Shown: positions 1-10,936, numbered from the stretch's first letter. The stretch: 28,284 nucleotides of DNA from Candidatus Rubrivivax defluviihabitans (GCA_016709385.1 JADJMW010000024.1:1-28284); one strand, 5' to 3'. Made by a program: numbers and translations. The notes: generated from the sequence alone by a model not told the origin.

Positions 1-99
1 AAAGACCGCCAAGGCGTCGTCATGAGAATCGAAGTGTTGAAAACCTGGACAGAGAATACTGCGTCACATGTGACTCGTCAGCACACGGGAGCCGGCTAA
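1..99 (+). CDS. Possible 3' end of an unrecognised gene
   Basis: Frame 1 is open from the left edge to a TAA at 97-99, giving about 32 residues with a possible internal ATG at 22. The peptide has no motif I recognise. It could be the C-terminus of a gene entering from the left or a chance open frame. The following 100 bases hold no clear hairpin or promoter. Confidence 0.2.
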   Translation, partial: KDRQGVVMRIEVLKTWTENTASHVTRQHTGAG

Positions 100-214
100 G
101 TCCCGAAAGGATGAGAACGATGCCGACGCTGAACGCGCGCCCTGGCAGTCCAATTGATGCTGCGAGACGTCCAATCCTGTGACGTGCCCGGAAATGAGCG
201 ACCGAGTTGGGCGG

Positions 215-674
215 TTATGCGTCCAGCGCCGCAACCGGGATCTCAAATACACTTTCACCGATTTCCAGTCCATAGTGCTGCCAATGCAGAAAGCCTTCCC
301 AGTCCGAGCGGCCCAGATCATAGAAACCCCTGATCGGTCCATTCGTTCGGGCTTCCACGTTCTTCTTGCCAGGTAGCAACAGCATAAAGGGGACCCCGCT
401 CACCCCAAATCTTCCACTGACGTTCGATTTCACGATCCTCGTTGCTTGACTGATATTGCCTGACCGCTGCCGGCTGAACAGCGTTTCGAGCCGCCTCAAG
501 GGCCACGACCTTCAACCCTACAGTATGGCTTGCAGGCGTGGCAACCGAGGAGGAGCGGCCAGAGGCGGCAACAGGCAACATGCCCAATTCACACTTGCGG
601 GCCTGCCAGCGCTCGAAGAGCGGGCGCACAGGACAACCGGTGAAGCAGCGGAACCGAAGTGAGTGTTGGCTCAC
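215..674 (-). pseudogene. Hypothetical protein, frameshifted
   Basis: Two overlapping minus-strand frames each hold half of what looks like one protein. The upstream frame, from a GTG at 674 or an ATG at 581, reads sensibly to about 405 and ends near QWKIWG. The second frame then continues with VPFMLLLPGKKN and GFYDLGRSDWEGFLHW to a stop at 215. The aromatic-rich C-terminal half looks like real protein, but I do not recognise the family. The break near 400-410 fits a single indel, as in the neighbouring genes. No ribosome binding site decides the start. It is divergent from the beta-helix gene at 812. Confidence 0.35.
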
Positions 675-811
675 GGGCTAGACCCTGCGTCAGTCAATAC
701 AGGCTGTTACTTACCCGGTCTCGAGTGGTCGGCGCGTGGGCCGATAGAACTGGGAACTACCTGAACCGACCGCTCGCCCTCGCAAGGGTTCGCCGGGCGG
801 CAGTGGCCCCG

Positions 812-3800
812 ATGAAATCGCTATCGTTCGACTGCGACTTTGCTTCATCGCGTCGGGTGCATGTTGGTATCGGCAGTACCGGTGGCATTCCTGGGTCTGC
901 CTGCGGCGGCGGTGGAGGAGCGGCGGAAGCCGTGGTGGGCGCCCAGACCAACGCAACCACATCCGCCGCGCTGACCCCAGCCGCCGCTGGCCGTCAACGC
1001 GACCACGCTGACGCTGCACGCATCGGTTGCCGGCTTCGGCGACGACGCGTTCCTGCAGGTTCGTTACAACGACATGGTCGTTGGCGCACCGAGATCCGTG
1101 CGACCGAGCTCGCTGACGAGAGCATCCAGATGCCCGTGCCGAACGATGGCGACGTACTCGAAATTGTTCGGGGTGAACGCCTCCCGGCGTTTCGGGGCGT
1201 GCGGTCACGGTGGACCAGGTCGTCGTTGGCGGCAGCACGCCTCACCGCTGGACAGCAACGTTGTGTTCGACCGGGGCGATGGCCTCGCCGCCTTTGACGG
1301 CGTGGACGTCTTACCCGGGCAGCAACACACCACAGCGGGCGGTGCCCGCGCGTCGTACTTCCGTTCACCGGCCGGAGCATGCGCGCTGCCGCGGCCAGGT
1401 CGAGGCTGGCTGCCGACGCCATTGACGCCGGCTACCACGTCGATGCCAACCTCGGCGACGACCGCAACCCGGGCACGATCGACCGACCCCGGCGGACGCT
1501 TGCTCGCGTGGCCGCTGTACGGATGACATCCGGCCAAGGCACTACCTGCGCTGCGGCCGCATCGGCGCGAGTCACTGTCGCTTGGCGCAGCCCAACTGGT
1601 GGACGGCGCCATCATCGCTGGCTACGGCAGCGAGTGTGGAACCAGGAAGGCCGTTGTCTCGGGTGCCGACGACTTCTCGGGCGTGGCGAAAGTCCGGCAA
1701 GGTGTGGTCGAGAACCCCGCCGGCGGGGACGGCAAAAATCACCCAGCTCTTCATGGCCGGAAGCGCTGCGCACAGCGCAATGGCCCAACGCCGATACCGA
1801 TCCAGTCGCATGGCGCTCATCGCAGCCAACTCGACCAGCATGAAGTCTGCGGCCCTGCAGGCCAGCGACAGCACGTCGTTGAGCGGCAAAGACCCGGCTG
1901 GCGCCACGGTGCAAGTTCGAACGCAACCGTGGTTCGTGGAGACTCGGCGCGTGTTGAACCTGGGCAACAGCCGCATGGAACTCGACAGCTCCACCGACTG
2001 GGCGCTCGAAGCCGGGGAAGGCTTCGTACTGCAAGACAAGCGTTGGATGCCGGACGCAGCCGGAGAGTTCTTCCATGACACCGCAGCGCAACGCCTGTAC
2101 CTGATCGCGCCTGCAGCAGGCGCACCTACAGACCTCAACACGGTCAGCGTGGAGGCAGTGTGAGAGACGTCGCGCTGGCTCTGGCTCAGCGCAGCAAGCT
2201 GGTGGTGCGCGACCTGGCCATGCACGCCGCGCGAGAGGACGGGCCGCGCATCACCGATGCCCCCAGACCCGGCTCGAGCGAATCGAGGCACGCGACAACA
2301 TGTCCGGCTGGCGTACGCCTTTGGCAGTGGAGAAGATCGCCGCCTCTACGCCGGGACCAAGCATTACGGACAGTCTGGTGGCCGGCAACGGCCAGTACGG
2401 CATCGACGCGTGGCACGTGTCGGGCGCACAGATCAGGCGCAATCGTGTGCTGTCCACCGGCACAGCCGCCCACCACCTGGCAGGGGTGTTTGCATCCGTC
2501 GCTGCCGGTCCGGGCGCCACTACCGAAGACAACGTGGTCGACGGGTCCGGCTACATCGGCATCCGATTCTCCAGCCTGGCCGGCAGCGTCATCGCCGGAA
2601 CACGGTCTCGGCTACCGCCGCCGGCTCTCCGACTGCGGCGCGATCTACACCTGACCGGGCGCGACCTGGCCACAGCCGCGCAACTTTCCCGGGTCGAAGG
2701 CAACCGCGTCCTGGCCGCTTCGGCGCAGATGGAAGGTGCCGCTTCCGACGGCCGCGAAGTGGTGGCCGCATCTACGTCGACGACTTCTCGCGCAATGTCA
2801 CCGTGCGAGATAACCAGCTCACGGGCATGCCCATGGGCATCTTCCTTCACAACGCGTCCAATGTCATCGTCGAGGACAACCAGATCTGGTTGCCCACCAC
2901 CGTCGGGTTGTGGGCGAGCATGGACCAACTGACGCCGACCGGTCCGCGGCAACGTCTTCAGGAAAACCACATCGTGCCCCTCGTGCAGGCAGAAACCGCG
3001 GCAGGCCCCTGCCGAAGTTCACCACCTCGCAGGCCATCTGGTTCTGGCACTTCATCGACGGCGAGGCCGCGCGCAGCCGACCGCAACAGCTTTGCGGACA
3101 ACATCGTCACGCAACTGCAGGGCCCCTTGGCTGCCCACGCCTGGCTGCGCGGTCCGCGCGGCGAGCGCCACGTCAATGCCGTCGAGTGGCAAACCATCAA
3201 CCCGGCCGACCCGCCGCCACTGCGCCCCGCACGCTTTGCACCCATGCTGGCGACCCTCGGGCCCGAGCTTGTGGTGAGCGGCAGCTCGACACCGGGCTGG
3301 GCCCATGGCGAACCTATGAGAATCCCGAGGGGAAAGGGTATGCGCTCCAGCCAGTGGCCAGCATGGACACGTGCTTTGCAATGTGCATGGGCTTCACTGC
3401 CGGGCACCCCTACGATTTGTTGGCAAGCGTGCCCTTCACTTTGCGTACCGGTGTGCCGCACGTCTATCGCTGGTCGGCCGCCATGCCCGCATCCGCAAGT
3501 GCCCTGGTTGGGCCACCCTGGTGTCAGCCGCGAGGCGAGTCCCTGGGATGTCATGGCTGACGGCCGCGGTTTCGTCGGCTACGGCCCCGTCAGGGCGCGG
3601 CGGGTGAAGTGCTGGCGTACGAGACCTTCTTCGTGCCGGAAATCATCCGACCCGGCGCGTGTGAACCTCCAGGTCGAAACACCCGGTGTGCAGGTGGCCT
3701 TCAGCGCGGTATCGGTTCGCGAGGTGACTGCGTACACCGCCGCCAAGGTATCGGATTGGACCGCCGTGGCCTACGCACCCGGCGACACGGCCAGGACCAT

Positions 3801-4242
3801 AAGCTGCGCTGAATTGGGCTGGGCTGCCGGTTGCGCCGCGATGGGATTGGCTGGCGAACCGGTGGCTCTGCCGCTGACCCTGCCGGCAGGCACGTTGCGA
3901 CCCCTGTTGCGGGCCGACTCCACCATACCGACGTTGAATGCACTGCCTGGTCCACGGACCTGATGCTGCGGCAAAGATGCTGATCAGGAACCGCCCGACA
4001 CTCAAGCTTCGCAACCAGTTCGGCCACATCCGCCGCTTCACAAAGGAACTCGCCCTGGCAACCCCTGCGGTACAGCGGCCGCGAGGTGGCTGACTGCTTC
4101 TACGCAAGCACGGCTCGAACTCCCCAACCTGTCCTGGGTGGCGCGAGGGATGCGATGGCCGAGGACGTTCGCATTCTTTCTGGATCTTGACCTGGCAGTG
4201 CGGTTGCTGGGCGGTTGGTCGCTGATGGTGCTCGCAAAGTAG
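812..4242 (+). pseudogene. Secreted right-handed beta-helix carbohydrate-active protein, many frameshifts
   Basis: No single frame spans this gene, but consecutive frames read as one secreted protein of roughly 1,100 residues. An ATG at 812 leads after a frame change into a signal-peptide-like stretch around 861-905 (MLVSAVPVAFLGLP). Next comes a beta-sandwich-like segment (TLTLHASVAGFGDDAFLQV, about 990-1300) resembling calcium-dependent carbohydrate-binding modules of the CBM36/60 type. The beta-helix opener YHVDANLGDDRNPGT (about 1435) and repeats such as NVTVRDNQL and NVIVEDNQIW (about 2790-2890) follow, then a C-terminal domain to about 3930. Proteins of this kind are often polysaccharide lyases, epimerases or depolymerases; the substrate cannot be told from sequence. 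It is convergent with the eps operon, only 12 bases away. The reading beyond 3930 and the stop at 4240-4242 are uncertain. Either a pseudogene or a badly sequenced intact gene. Confidence 0.7.
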
Positions 4243-4254
4243 GCGCGTCAACCG

Positions 4255-5355
4255 TCAGGACGACCCAGGCTGCCAGTCTTCAAGCAGCGCTTCGTAGTCC
4301 TTCAGGACCGCAGCCCACGTAAATGCTGCAGCGTGCCGGATGACGGCCGCGGCACGAAGCGAGGCCATGGCTGCCTCGTCCACGAGGAGTTCGTCGAGCA
4401 CCCGCGCGAACTCATCGGCGTCCATGAAGTAACGCGCCGCGTCGCCGGCGACCCATCGGTTGAACCGGTTGTCGTGCGCAACGATGGCATTGCCAGCGCC
4501 CAAGGCCTCCACGAGCGAGGGGTTGGTTCCGCCCACCTGGTGCCCGTGGAAATACAAGGCGCTGTGAAACCGCAGTGCCTGGACTTTGTCCTGGTCGAAC
4601 AGCGGCCCGAGGAAGCGAACTCATCGCTCGCGGCGGCGCGCACGGCACAGTGGTAAGGAGGTCGTCACGGTAGGCCCCGAGCACGACCAGCACCACGCCC
4701 CGCCGCCGACGAGAGAACCCGGACCATTTCAAGACCGAGTTCTCTGGCTCAGCCCGGGCGATCAGCGTCACGTAGCGCTGCGGCTCGAGCCCCATCGCGC
4801 GCACAGGCGCCTCTGGCAGCCCGAGAAGCCGATCAGCGCCGTAGGGAATCGTGGTGATCTTGTCCACCGCCACGTGCCGGCTCAAGTGCATCGCGATCTC
4901 CGGATGATCCGCAACAAGATGGTTGCCAAGTCTGCAGCCAGCCCATTCATTGAGGCGGAACCAGATCTTGATCCAGCGACCCCACTTCGCACGCTGCCAC
5001 CGAGCCCGTCCATGTTGATGACATTGGGCACACGGGCCAGGCGCAACAGGAGACAGAACACGGCCGTGTTGTAGCCCAAGGTTAAGCACAAGTCCGACGA
5101 GCATGCAGCGTGCCTGGTCGCATGCCAGTCGAAGAGGACGGTGCTAGCGGCGCCGTTACCGGCCACCGCCAGATGCACTCTGCGAACACCCTGCCACTCG
5201 TCTTCACGGGGCGGTGCCTGGCCCTGCGCCTGGCAATACACCGTCACCTTCCAGCCGCGCTGCACCAGGAAGAGGGACAGGCGCTCGGCAAAGGTCTCGA
5301 AACCGCCGTGTGCCGCTGGCACGCCGCGCGTGCCTAGGATGTTGAGCCTCTTCAC
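4255..5355 (-). pseudogene. DUF1972-type glycosyltransferase (rhamnosyltransferase-like), frameshifted
   Basis: This is a GT-B glycosyltransferase with the N-terminal DUF1972 signature ILGTRGVPAAHGGFETFAE, followed by the family's NMDGL motif, a donor-side segment (YVTLIARAEPENSVL) and the C-terminal HGHQVGGTNPSLVEALGAGN. It would transfer a sugar, often rhamnose in this family, to the growing lipid-linked repeat unit in the cytoplasm. The GTG start at 5353-5355 overlaps the preceding gene's stop by four bases. The frame breaks between 5000 and 5001, where one added base turns NMDGLGG into the conserved NMDGLEWQRAKWG. A second break lies near 4620-4660. Between 4717 and 4733 about three bases appear lost, net in frame. 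It is the last gene of the operon. Family assignment is firm; functional integrity is not. Confidence 0.8.
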
Positions 5356-6554
5356 GCGTCCACCAAACGCCGCCACACTGCGCGGGTGCGTTCCACCTGG
5401 CTTTGCAGTGAGAACAGGTCGCGCTGGCGCTGAGCACCCGCGGTACCCAGGCGCCGGCGCAGCGGCGCGTCACGAGCCAGAGTTAACAATGAATCGGCCA
5501 GGGCGCGCGCGTTTGCGCGGCTGAAACAGCAAGCCTGTTTGCTGCGGCGCCACGATGTCGAGCAGGCCGCCGTGCGCCGCCGCCACTACCGGTAGCGCGC
5601 AGGCCATGGCCTCGATGGCCACCATGCCAAACGGTCCGGCTCCAACGACGGCACCACTGCGATGTCCGAAGCGAACCATACGGTGTAGATGTCATCGACG
5701 AAGGGAACAAAGCGCACCTTGTCTTCCAGGCCAAGCCCTTGCGTCTTCGCCATCAAGCCGCCCCTGATGTCGTCGTGACCACTGAACACATCGCCGACCA
5801 CCGCCACACGCAGGCAGCCAAGTTGGCCGGCGTCACGCAACAGCGCAAGCGCTTCGATAAGCAGCCCCTGACCCTTCCAGTGATTCAATCGCCCAGCCAC
5901 CGTCACGACGAGATCGCTGTCTTCGGCCCCAATCAGAGAGCGAAAGGCCTTGATGTCAGACGCTGCCGGATGCACCACCGGCTTGAGGCCGTTGAAGATG
6001 ACCACTGAGCGAGAGCGCAGCCTCGGAGCTTGCTGCAGCAACCAGGATTCGGTCTGGTGCGAGTTGGAGATGACGCTGTCCGATAGCCGTTCTGCCAGCC
6101 AAGGCAAACCGCGTCGAACAATCCACGGCCGGAGAAGGATCTCGTGCACGTGCCACACATGACGATATCCGCGCCTGCGCGCCCAGACGGCACCACCCAG
6201 AACGGCCAGCGTGTTGGAGCACACCAGGGCCACGGACCGACCGGCAACGACCGCGTCCAGGTCGGCACTCGCCCGCCGCAACTGGTGCCACAACGTGAAT
6301 GGGGCGGCGGCGGTGAGCATCGATCGATGAATCTTGCATACCTTGGCCACGTGCACCTCGGCGCCTGCCCGTTGCAGCGCCTCTCGCAGCGGACCGTGCT
6401 CATGCAGCACCACGACAGGCTGCAACTGACCATCGACGACTGCGCCTTCGGCTAGATTCAGCAGCACTTTGTCAGAGCCGTACATCTCGGCCGAGCCGTG
6501 CACAAAGATCAGCAGCGGCTTCACATCACGGGCAGGTCTAAACAACGATTGCAT
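5352..6554 (-). pseudogene. Family 4 glycosyltransferase with two compensating frameshifts
   Basis: A GT-B fold glycosyltransferase of about 400 residues. The N-terminal acceptor domain begins LLIFVHGSAEMYGSDKVLL, a GSDK type seen in EPS glycosyltransferases. The C-terminal domain has VAGRLNHWKGQGLLIEAL and the nucleotide-sugar site PSLEP..PFGMVAIEAMA. The frame is lost at 5634/5635, where one base is missing in what should read EPEPFGM. It is regained at 5512-5514, where a run of three T (three A in the gene) has one base too many for QPRNARALADSL. With both corrected the protein ends WRRLVDA at the TGA 5352-5354, overlapping the next gene's GTG by four bases. The start at 6554 is an ATG; a GTG a few codons downstream is possible. 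The clean overlap after correction suggests an intact gene. Confidence 0.8.
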
Positions 6555-6608
6555 CCATCTTCGACGCGCAGCCCGGGTTGAACCGAACGCAGGGCTTGGC
6601 CAGCGAGT

Positions 6609-7904
6609 TCATGCGCTTGCGGCCCGCCGCGCCGAACGGATCGAGGCTAGCGCCACACCGAAAGCCAACCCGAGATTGCCCCAGATGACGATCAGAAACG
6701 GCCCTTTGAGCAGGATGGGGTTGATCGCGAACGTGATCAACGCGGTGACTTGGAAGAATCGGGCACCGGTAAGAAATGCGCACAAAACCGTATCGGCCCG
6801 CGTCAGGCCAACGGCACGATTGATGACGATGAAGATCTTCCAGTAGCCCCACGCAAAGAGGCCGAATCCAATCAAGCCGCCATGCTTCAGGATGTCGATC
6901 ACGTCGCTGTGCGTGGGTATGTTCAGCACCCGGCCTGCTTCTCGGTATTCCTCGCCGGAACCTTCGAGATAGGCGTTACCCCACAGCGGACTCTCTATGA
7001 ACTGTCGCCACGCGGCTTCATACTGGGTCAGACGCACGTCGGGATTTCCGCTTGGCAGATAGATTCTGTATTCGAAGTACAGGAGTGTCAGCGCGGCCAC
7101 CAGAGCGGCAGTCAGCACTACGGCGGTGAGGCCGTAGGCCCCGCGCCACTGCCGCGGCAGCTGCCGCCAGCCCGCCATCACGACGATGTGGGTGACGGCC
7201 ATCGTCGCGACGATGTAACCCGTTAGCTTGTGATTGATCACCGCCGCGCCGACCAGCAGCAGCAATGCAAGCAACTTCAATGCAGCGCTGCGCGAAACAT
7301 AGTAGAGGACAAAGAAGCCGGAGCCTACTAGATACTCGATCTCGTGCAGGGTTTCTCTCTCCTTGACCCGCGACAATTCGCCAGCCAGCGCTGCGCATGA
7401 CGCCAGGACCCAAAGGAACACGAGCACCTTGGCCCATTGCTGCACCCTCTCTCCATTGAAGGTCAGCGCAGCGAAGAGCGGCAGCAGCAACAGGTAAACA
7501 CCGAATGCGAGGTAGGTCTCTCGGATGTCCAGTTCCCACTTTGCAACCGCCGAACCGGTGATTGCATACAGCCCCAAGAGCACGAGCGGCCAGCACACGG
7601 CGAAAACTTCGGACCAGGCAAGCGCCTTCCGGTAGGCGAGAACACCCAGGAAGTGCAATGCCAGCGCCGGTCCGAGAAGCGCCAGCGGAAGGTGATTCAG
7701 CATCGTGCGGTGAAGCTGCACGGCGAACAAAGGCTGCGAGATGCTGAGCAGGTAGGCCAGGCCCAGGACACCGACAACAAGCCACTCCGTGAAGCGCAAA
7801 CCCTCGGACTGCCCCACCGGAGTTAACACGATGCGTGAAACCGGCGATTGCCGCGTTGCCATGCGCCGACGTCCGAACCAGCGCAAACCAGGTGAAGTGC
7901 TCAT
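6609..7904 (-). CDS. Wzy / O-antigen ligase-type polysaccharide polymerase
   Basis: A 431-residue integral membrane protein with about ten to twelve hydrophobic segments. A large soluble loop lies near residues 280-340, containing YEAAWRQFIESPLWGNAY and NIPTHSDVIDILKHGGLIG. That loop, with a W-G-x-G/A-like stretch and an H-S/N dipeptide, is typical of the Wzy_C / O-antigen ligase family. These proteins polymerise lipid-linked repeat units or ligate glycans at the periplasmic face of the inner membrane. The position beside a flippase and glycosyltransferases in an EPS operon favours the polymerase role. The start ATG overlaps the stop of the upstream family 2 glycosyltransferase in an ATGA. 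The next gene starts 54 bases downstream, the largest gap within the glycosyltransferase block. Polymerase and ligase cannot be told apart by sequence alone. Confidence 0.82.
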   Translation of the reverse strand: MSTSPGLRWFGRRRMATRQSPVSRIVLTPVGQSEGLRFTEWLVVGVLGLAYLLSISQPLFAVQLHRTMLNHLPLALLGPALALHFLGVLAYRKALAWSEVFAVCWPLVLLGLYAITGSAVAKWELDIRETYLAFGVYLLLLPLFAALTFNGERVQQWAKVLVFLWVLASCAALAGELSRVKERETLHEIEYLVGSGFFVLYYVSRSAALKLLALLLLVGAAVINHKLTGYIVATMAVTHIVVMAGWRQLPRQWRGAYGLTAVVLTAALVAALTLLYFEYRIYLPSGNPDVRLTQYEAAWRQFIESPLWGNAYLEGSGEEYREAGRVLNIPTHSDVIDILKHGGLIGFGLFAWGYWKIFIVINRAVGLTRADTVLCAFLTGARFFQVTALITFAINPILLKGPFLIVIWGNLGLAFGVALASIRSARRAASA

Positions 7905-8833
7905 GTCCGTCCCTTCTGTCCACCACGCTCGGCCGCCACCTCGGCAGCTACAATCCGCTCCGCCCGCCCTACCGTGTCTGCCAGCGTATAGCGTCCACCC
8001 AGATCCGTTGCACGAAAGTGCGCGTAGTGCGGCACTTCGTCAATCGCGTATCTGTACTGCAGACTGACCGAGCGGTAGCCGCCACGCACCAGTCGCTCCA
8101 GGCGCCGGGCGCCATACGCGACGGCACGCACCGGCCACAAGCGCGAACCGCCATTGGCAAGGCGGATGTGCTCAGCCTCCATTTCCATGCCGGCATGCGT
8201 GCTGAGATTGTGGCCATCAACACCAAAGACAGACAGTACCTCGGGCACGTGCAGGAACTGCACACCGGCGTCGTGCAAGCGCAGCACAAGCTCCTTGTCG
8301 GCGGCATATCGGTAGCTGTTGTCCATTTTCAGCAGGCCACGATCCCAGAGCTCGCGGCGGAAGAACAAGGTGCAGGACTGCACGTTCAGGAACGTGTTGA
8401 CGATGTTGAAGCGGCGCAGCGGGATCTCACGCCGCAACGCCACCGCGCGGCCATCGTCGTCGGTCACTAGGTAGTCGGCGAATAGCGCCTCAACTCCTGG
8501 GTGATGCTCGAACAGTTCGTGCACGCGCTGAAGCGCCCCAGGAAGGTACTGCTCGTCGGAGTTCAGCCAGGAAAGGTAGCGGCCCCGCGCACGAGCCCAG
8601 GCCCGGTTGATGGCGTCGTACATGCCGGCGTCGGCTTCGCTTACCGGATGCAGGCGCGCGTCCTGCGCCGCCTGCGAGCGCAGCCATTCGGTCGTGCCGT
8701 CGGTGGACCTGGCGTCCTGCACCAGGTGCTCAAGCGTCACCTCGCGCTGCCCGCGCACCGAACCGATGCATCGCTTGAGTTTGCCGAGTGAGTTTCGGGT
8801 GGGCGTGGCCACAGAGAAGAGCGACGTAATCAC
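7901..8833 (-). CDS. Family 2 glycosyltransferase
   Basis: A 310-residue GT-A glycosyltransferase. The N-terminal FSVATPTRNSLGKLKRCIGS is the family 2 nucleotide-binding opening. It is followed by LVQDARSTDGTTEWL, by DAGMYDAINRAWARA, and by the metal-site region LSWLNSDEQYLPGAL near residues 90-105. The second half has YAADKELVLRLHDAG, a common acceptor-side motif. No strong membrane segment is present, so it should act at the cytoplasmic face of the inner membrane, adding one sugar to the repeat unit. It resembles the WcaA-like branch, but the sugar is not predictable. The GTG start at 8831-8833 overlaps the corrected stop of the preceding glycosyltransferase in GTGA, and its stop overlaps the next gene's ATG. 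The frame is intact. Confidence 0.88.
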   Translation of the reverse strand: MITSLFSVATPTRNSLGKLKRCIGSVRGQREVTLEHLVQDARSTDGTTEWLRSQAAQDARLHPVSEADAGMYDAINRAWARARGRYLSWLNSDEQYLPGALQRVHELFEHHPGVEALFADYLVTDDDGRAVALRREIPLRRFNIVNTFLNVQSCTLFFRRELWDRGLLKMDNSYRYAADKELVLRLHDAGVQFLHVPEVLSVFGVDGHNLSTHAGMEMEAEHIRLANGGSRLWPVRAVAYGARRLERLVRGGYRSVSLQYRYAIDEVPHYAHFRATDLGGRYTLADTVGRAERIVAAEVAAERGGQKGRT

Positions 8834-10114
8834 AATGCGGCCTTCTGTCCGCGCGCAGGACTGGCTTGGTGCGTCAGCACTTGGCGGTACAAGGCGCTAT
8901 GTGCCGCCGCCACCACAGGGGTAGTCGAAGCGGGCCACTGCCGCGGCACGGGCAGCACGCCCGGCCGCCAGCCGCCAATGCGGCTCCCGTAGGCCGTAAA
9001 CTAGGCCGTCAGCAAGCGCGTCGGTGTCATCGGCGGCGGCCAGCCAGCCGCTGACGCGGTGTTCAATTAGGTCAGACATGCCCCCGATGTCGAAAGCAAC
9101 ACTGGGCAGTCCGCAAGCATTGGCTTCGAGCACCGTGTTAGGCAGGTTGTCCTGTAGGCTGGGCGCGACGAACAGATCGGCAGACGAGTACAACGCCACC
9201 AGCGACGTTTCGTCATGAAGGTGGCTTAAGTAATGCACCGGTAGCCCGTACAGTTGGCCCGTGCCGCGTGTAGCCGAACCGAAGACCACCAACGCCGCAT
9301 TCTCGTGCACCCCACGTGCCTGAAGAGTCTTCAGCCCGGCCTGCAGTTGCGCGTAACCCTTTCGAGGATCGGCCTGCGCGTTGACTGCGCCAAACAGCAG
9401 TAAGGTTCGGTCTTGCGGCAGTCCGAAGAGCGCACGCGCCGCGTCGCGGGCGATGGGCTGAAAGCGGCGTGTGTCGATGGCGTTGGGGATCACCCGCACT
9501 GGACGCTGCCGCGCCACGGGGCTGCGCACTGCGACGCCAGCCATCCAATGGCTGGGCACCACGTAGTGCACCGACGCGCGTGTGCTGGCCGTCAACTTGG
9601 CCGCCAACCGTTGCTTGGGCAAGGCACAGGCCCGAAACCGCCGCTGCATCGGACAGGAAGTGCAGGCCTGGGCTTCGAAGCGGCCACAGGCCCCGTCGTA
9701 ATGGCAGCCCCCCGTGAACGGCCACATATCGTGTGCCGTCCAGACGACCGGTTGACGCAGCGCCGCAATCTCGGCCACCGACACGAAAGCCGCGTTGAGC
9801 CAGTGCAGATGCACCACATCGGGCGCCATCAGGCGCAGCCGTGCCGCCAGGTCTCCGTGGAGCCAGTTGAGTGCGAAGTCGCCGCGCGGCAGTCCCAGCG
9901 CTTGCGCCGGGGCGTGGTCTACCCGCCAGCGCACGCGCGCCGCTAGTCGCGCGCCCAACCCGGAGCCTCCGTGCACGTCGGGACTCTCTGAACTGCGGTA
10001 CAGCACACTCATGCTGGCGTCCACACCGGACTCGCGCAAGGCTTCGTGGAGGCGGTATGCGGCACGCGCAGCCCCACCTTCCAGATCGTAACTGCTAACC
10101 AGCGCGACCTTCAT
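8830..10114 (-). CDS. WcaC-like family 4 glycosyltransferase, C-terminal frameshift
   Basis: The frame from the ATG at 10114 gives 405 residues and stops at 8897. The N-terminus VALVSSYDLEGGAARAAYRL, the acceptor-side VHLHWLN, the cysteine-containing AHDMWPFTGGCHY segment and the C-terminal LPNTVLEANACGLPSVAFD place it in family 4, close to WcaC-like EPS glycosyltransferases. The last residues degenerate into PCGGGGT. Removing one base from the four-G run at 8918-8921 gives FDYPVVAAAHSALYRQVL, the usual tail of this subfamily, and moves the stop to 8830. There it overlaps the GTG of the next gene by four bases like its neighbours. I therefore give the corrected extent. The uncorrected protein would still hold both Rossmann domains and might be active. 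Confidence 0.85.
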
Positions 10115-10917
10115 GGCACAAGACTATTCAGCACCAATCTGGTTCTCGCCAGTCCTTGTCCGGCGCCGTTCAGCGGCCCTCCGATCCACTTAGCGCGCGC
10201 GTCTGCACGAAAGGCCGCTGAGCGATCAAGCGGCCCTTGCCGACGGAAGATGAGGGCGTGGCGAACGCCAGGTACGTGACCCAATGCGCACATTCCCGCA
10301 GCGCGCATGATCAAACCAAACTGGTGCCTAAGGTAGAAGTTGGCAGGCAGATGACATTTGATTTCGGGCCAGAATGCGTTCGCAAATATCGCTAGTCCGC
10401 CATCCCTAACGTTCTTGGCCAAATCCAGCGCCAGTTCGACAGGAGCGTCAACGTGTTCAAGAACGTCTTGTGCAATAACTAAGTCATACGGCCCTTGGAG
10501 CGTCGGAACATAACGCACACGGCCCAACGCCTCGACTCGCGCAACGAAATAGGACGAAGGAAACGGTTCAACGATCTCGACGGAGACGGTCGGCAAGCGG
10601 TTGGCAAGAAGGCCAGCCAGGACACCGCTGCCCCCGCCATAGTCAGCCACGCGCTCAACCGCCTGAATTTGCACCCAGTCGGCTATGGCTAGTCGGTGCG
10701 CCAGGGACACCGGATCCTTGGCAGAATAGACCCCGTTCAGGACCCAAACTGGGTGGCTGTAGAAACGGCCAACACCGTCAAGCTGGTCCGCCAGCGGTCT
10801 AGTGTTATCTAGACCCAATGCATCCCACGCAGCATCCATCTCGTCCAGCAATCGACGGCGGTTCAATTGCTCAATAGGTTCGAACTGCGCCAAGTAGTCA
10901 TCGATAGCGCGATCCAT
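10111..10917 (-). CDS. Class I SAM-dependent methyltransferase
   Basis: A 268-residue protein with a Rossmann methyltransferase core: motif I is VADYGGGSGVLAGLL near residues 89-103, followed by an acidic strand end (VEIVEPF) and the post-motif VIAQDVLEHVDAPVELAL. This pattern matches Methyltransf_11/12/23-type enzymes. In this setting it probably methylates a sugar of the repeat unit, capping or decorating the polymer, but methylation of another metabolite cannot be excluded. Its stop overlaps the next gene's start in ATGA; the upstream flippase ends 19 bases before it. By eye its base composition is less GC-rich than the eps core to the right, as is common for glycan-specific genes. Confidence 0.78.
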   Translation of the reverse strand: MDRAIDDYLAQFEPIEQLNRRRLLDEMDAAWDALGLDNTRPLADQLDGVGRFYSHPVWVLNGVYSAKDPVSLAHRLAIADWVQIQAVERVADYGGGSGVLAGLLANRLPTVSVEIVEPFPSSYFVARVEALGRVRYVPTLQGPYDLVIAQDVLEHVDAPVELALDLAKNVRDGGLAIFANAFWPEIKCHLPANFYLRHQFGLIMRAAGMCALGHVPGVRHALIFRRQGPLDRSAAFRADARAKWIGGPLNGAGQGLARTRLVLNSLVP

Positions 10918-10936
10918 AGGTCGATTGTTCCAAGAC

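Noticed and set aside
2257..3963. A 568-residue plus-strand frame taken as a complete gene
   Set aside because: Only parts, such as about 2755-2940 and 3100-3300, read as beta-helix protein; the rest is out of frame with the conserved segments.
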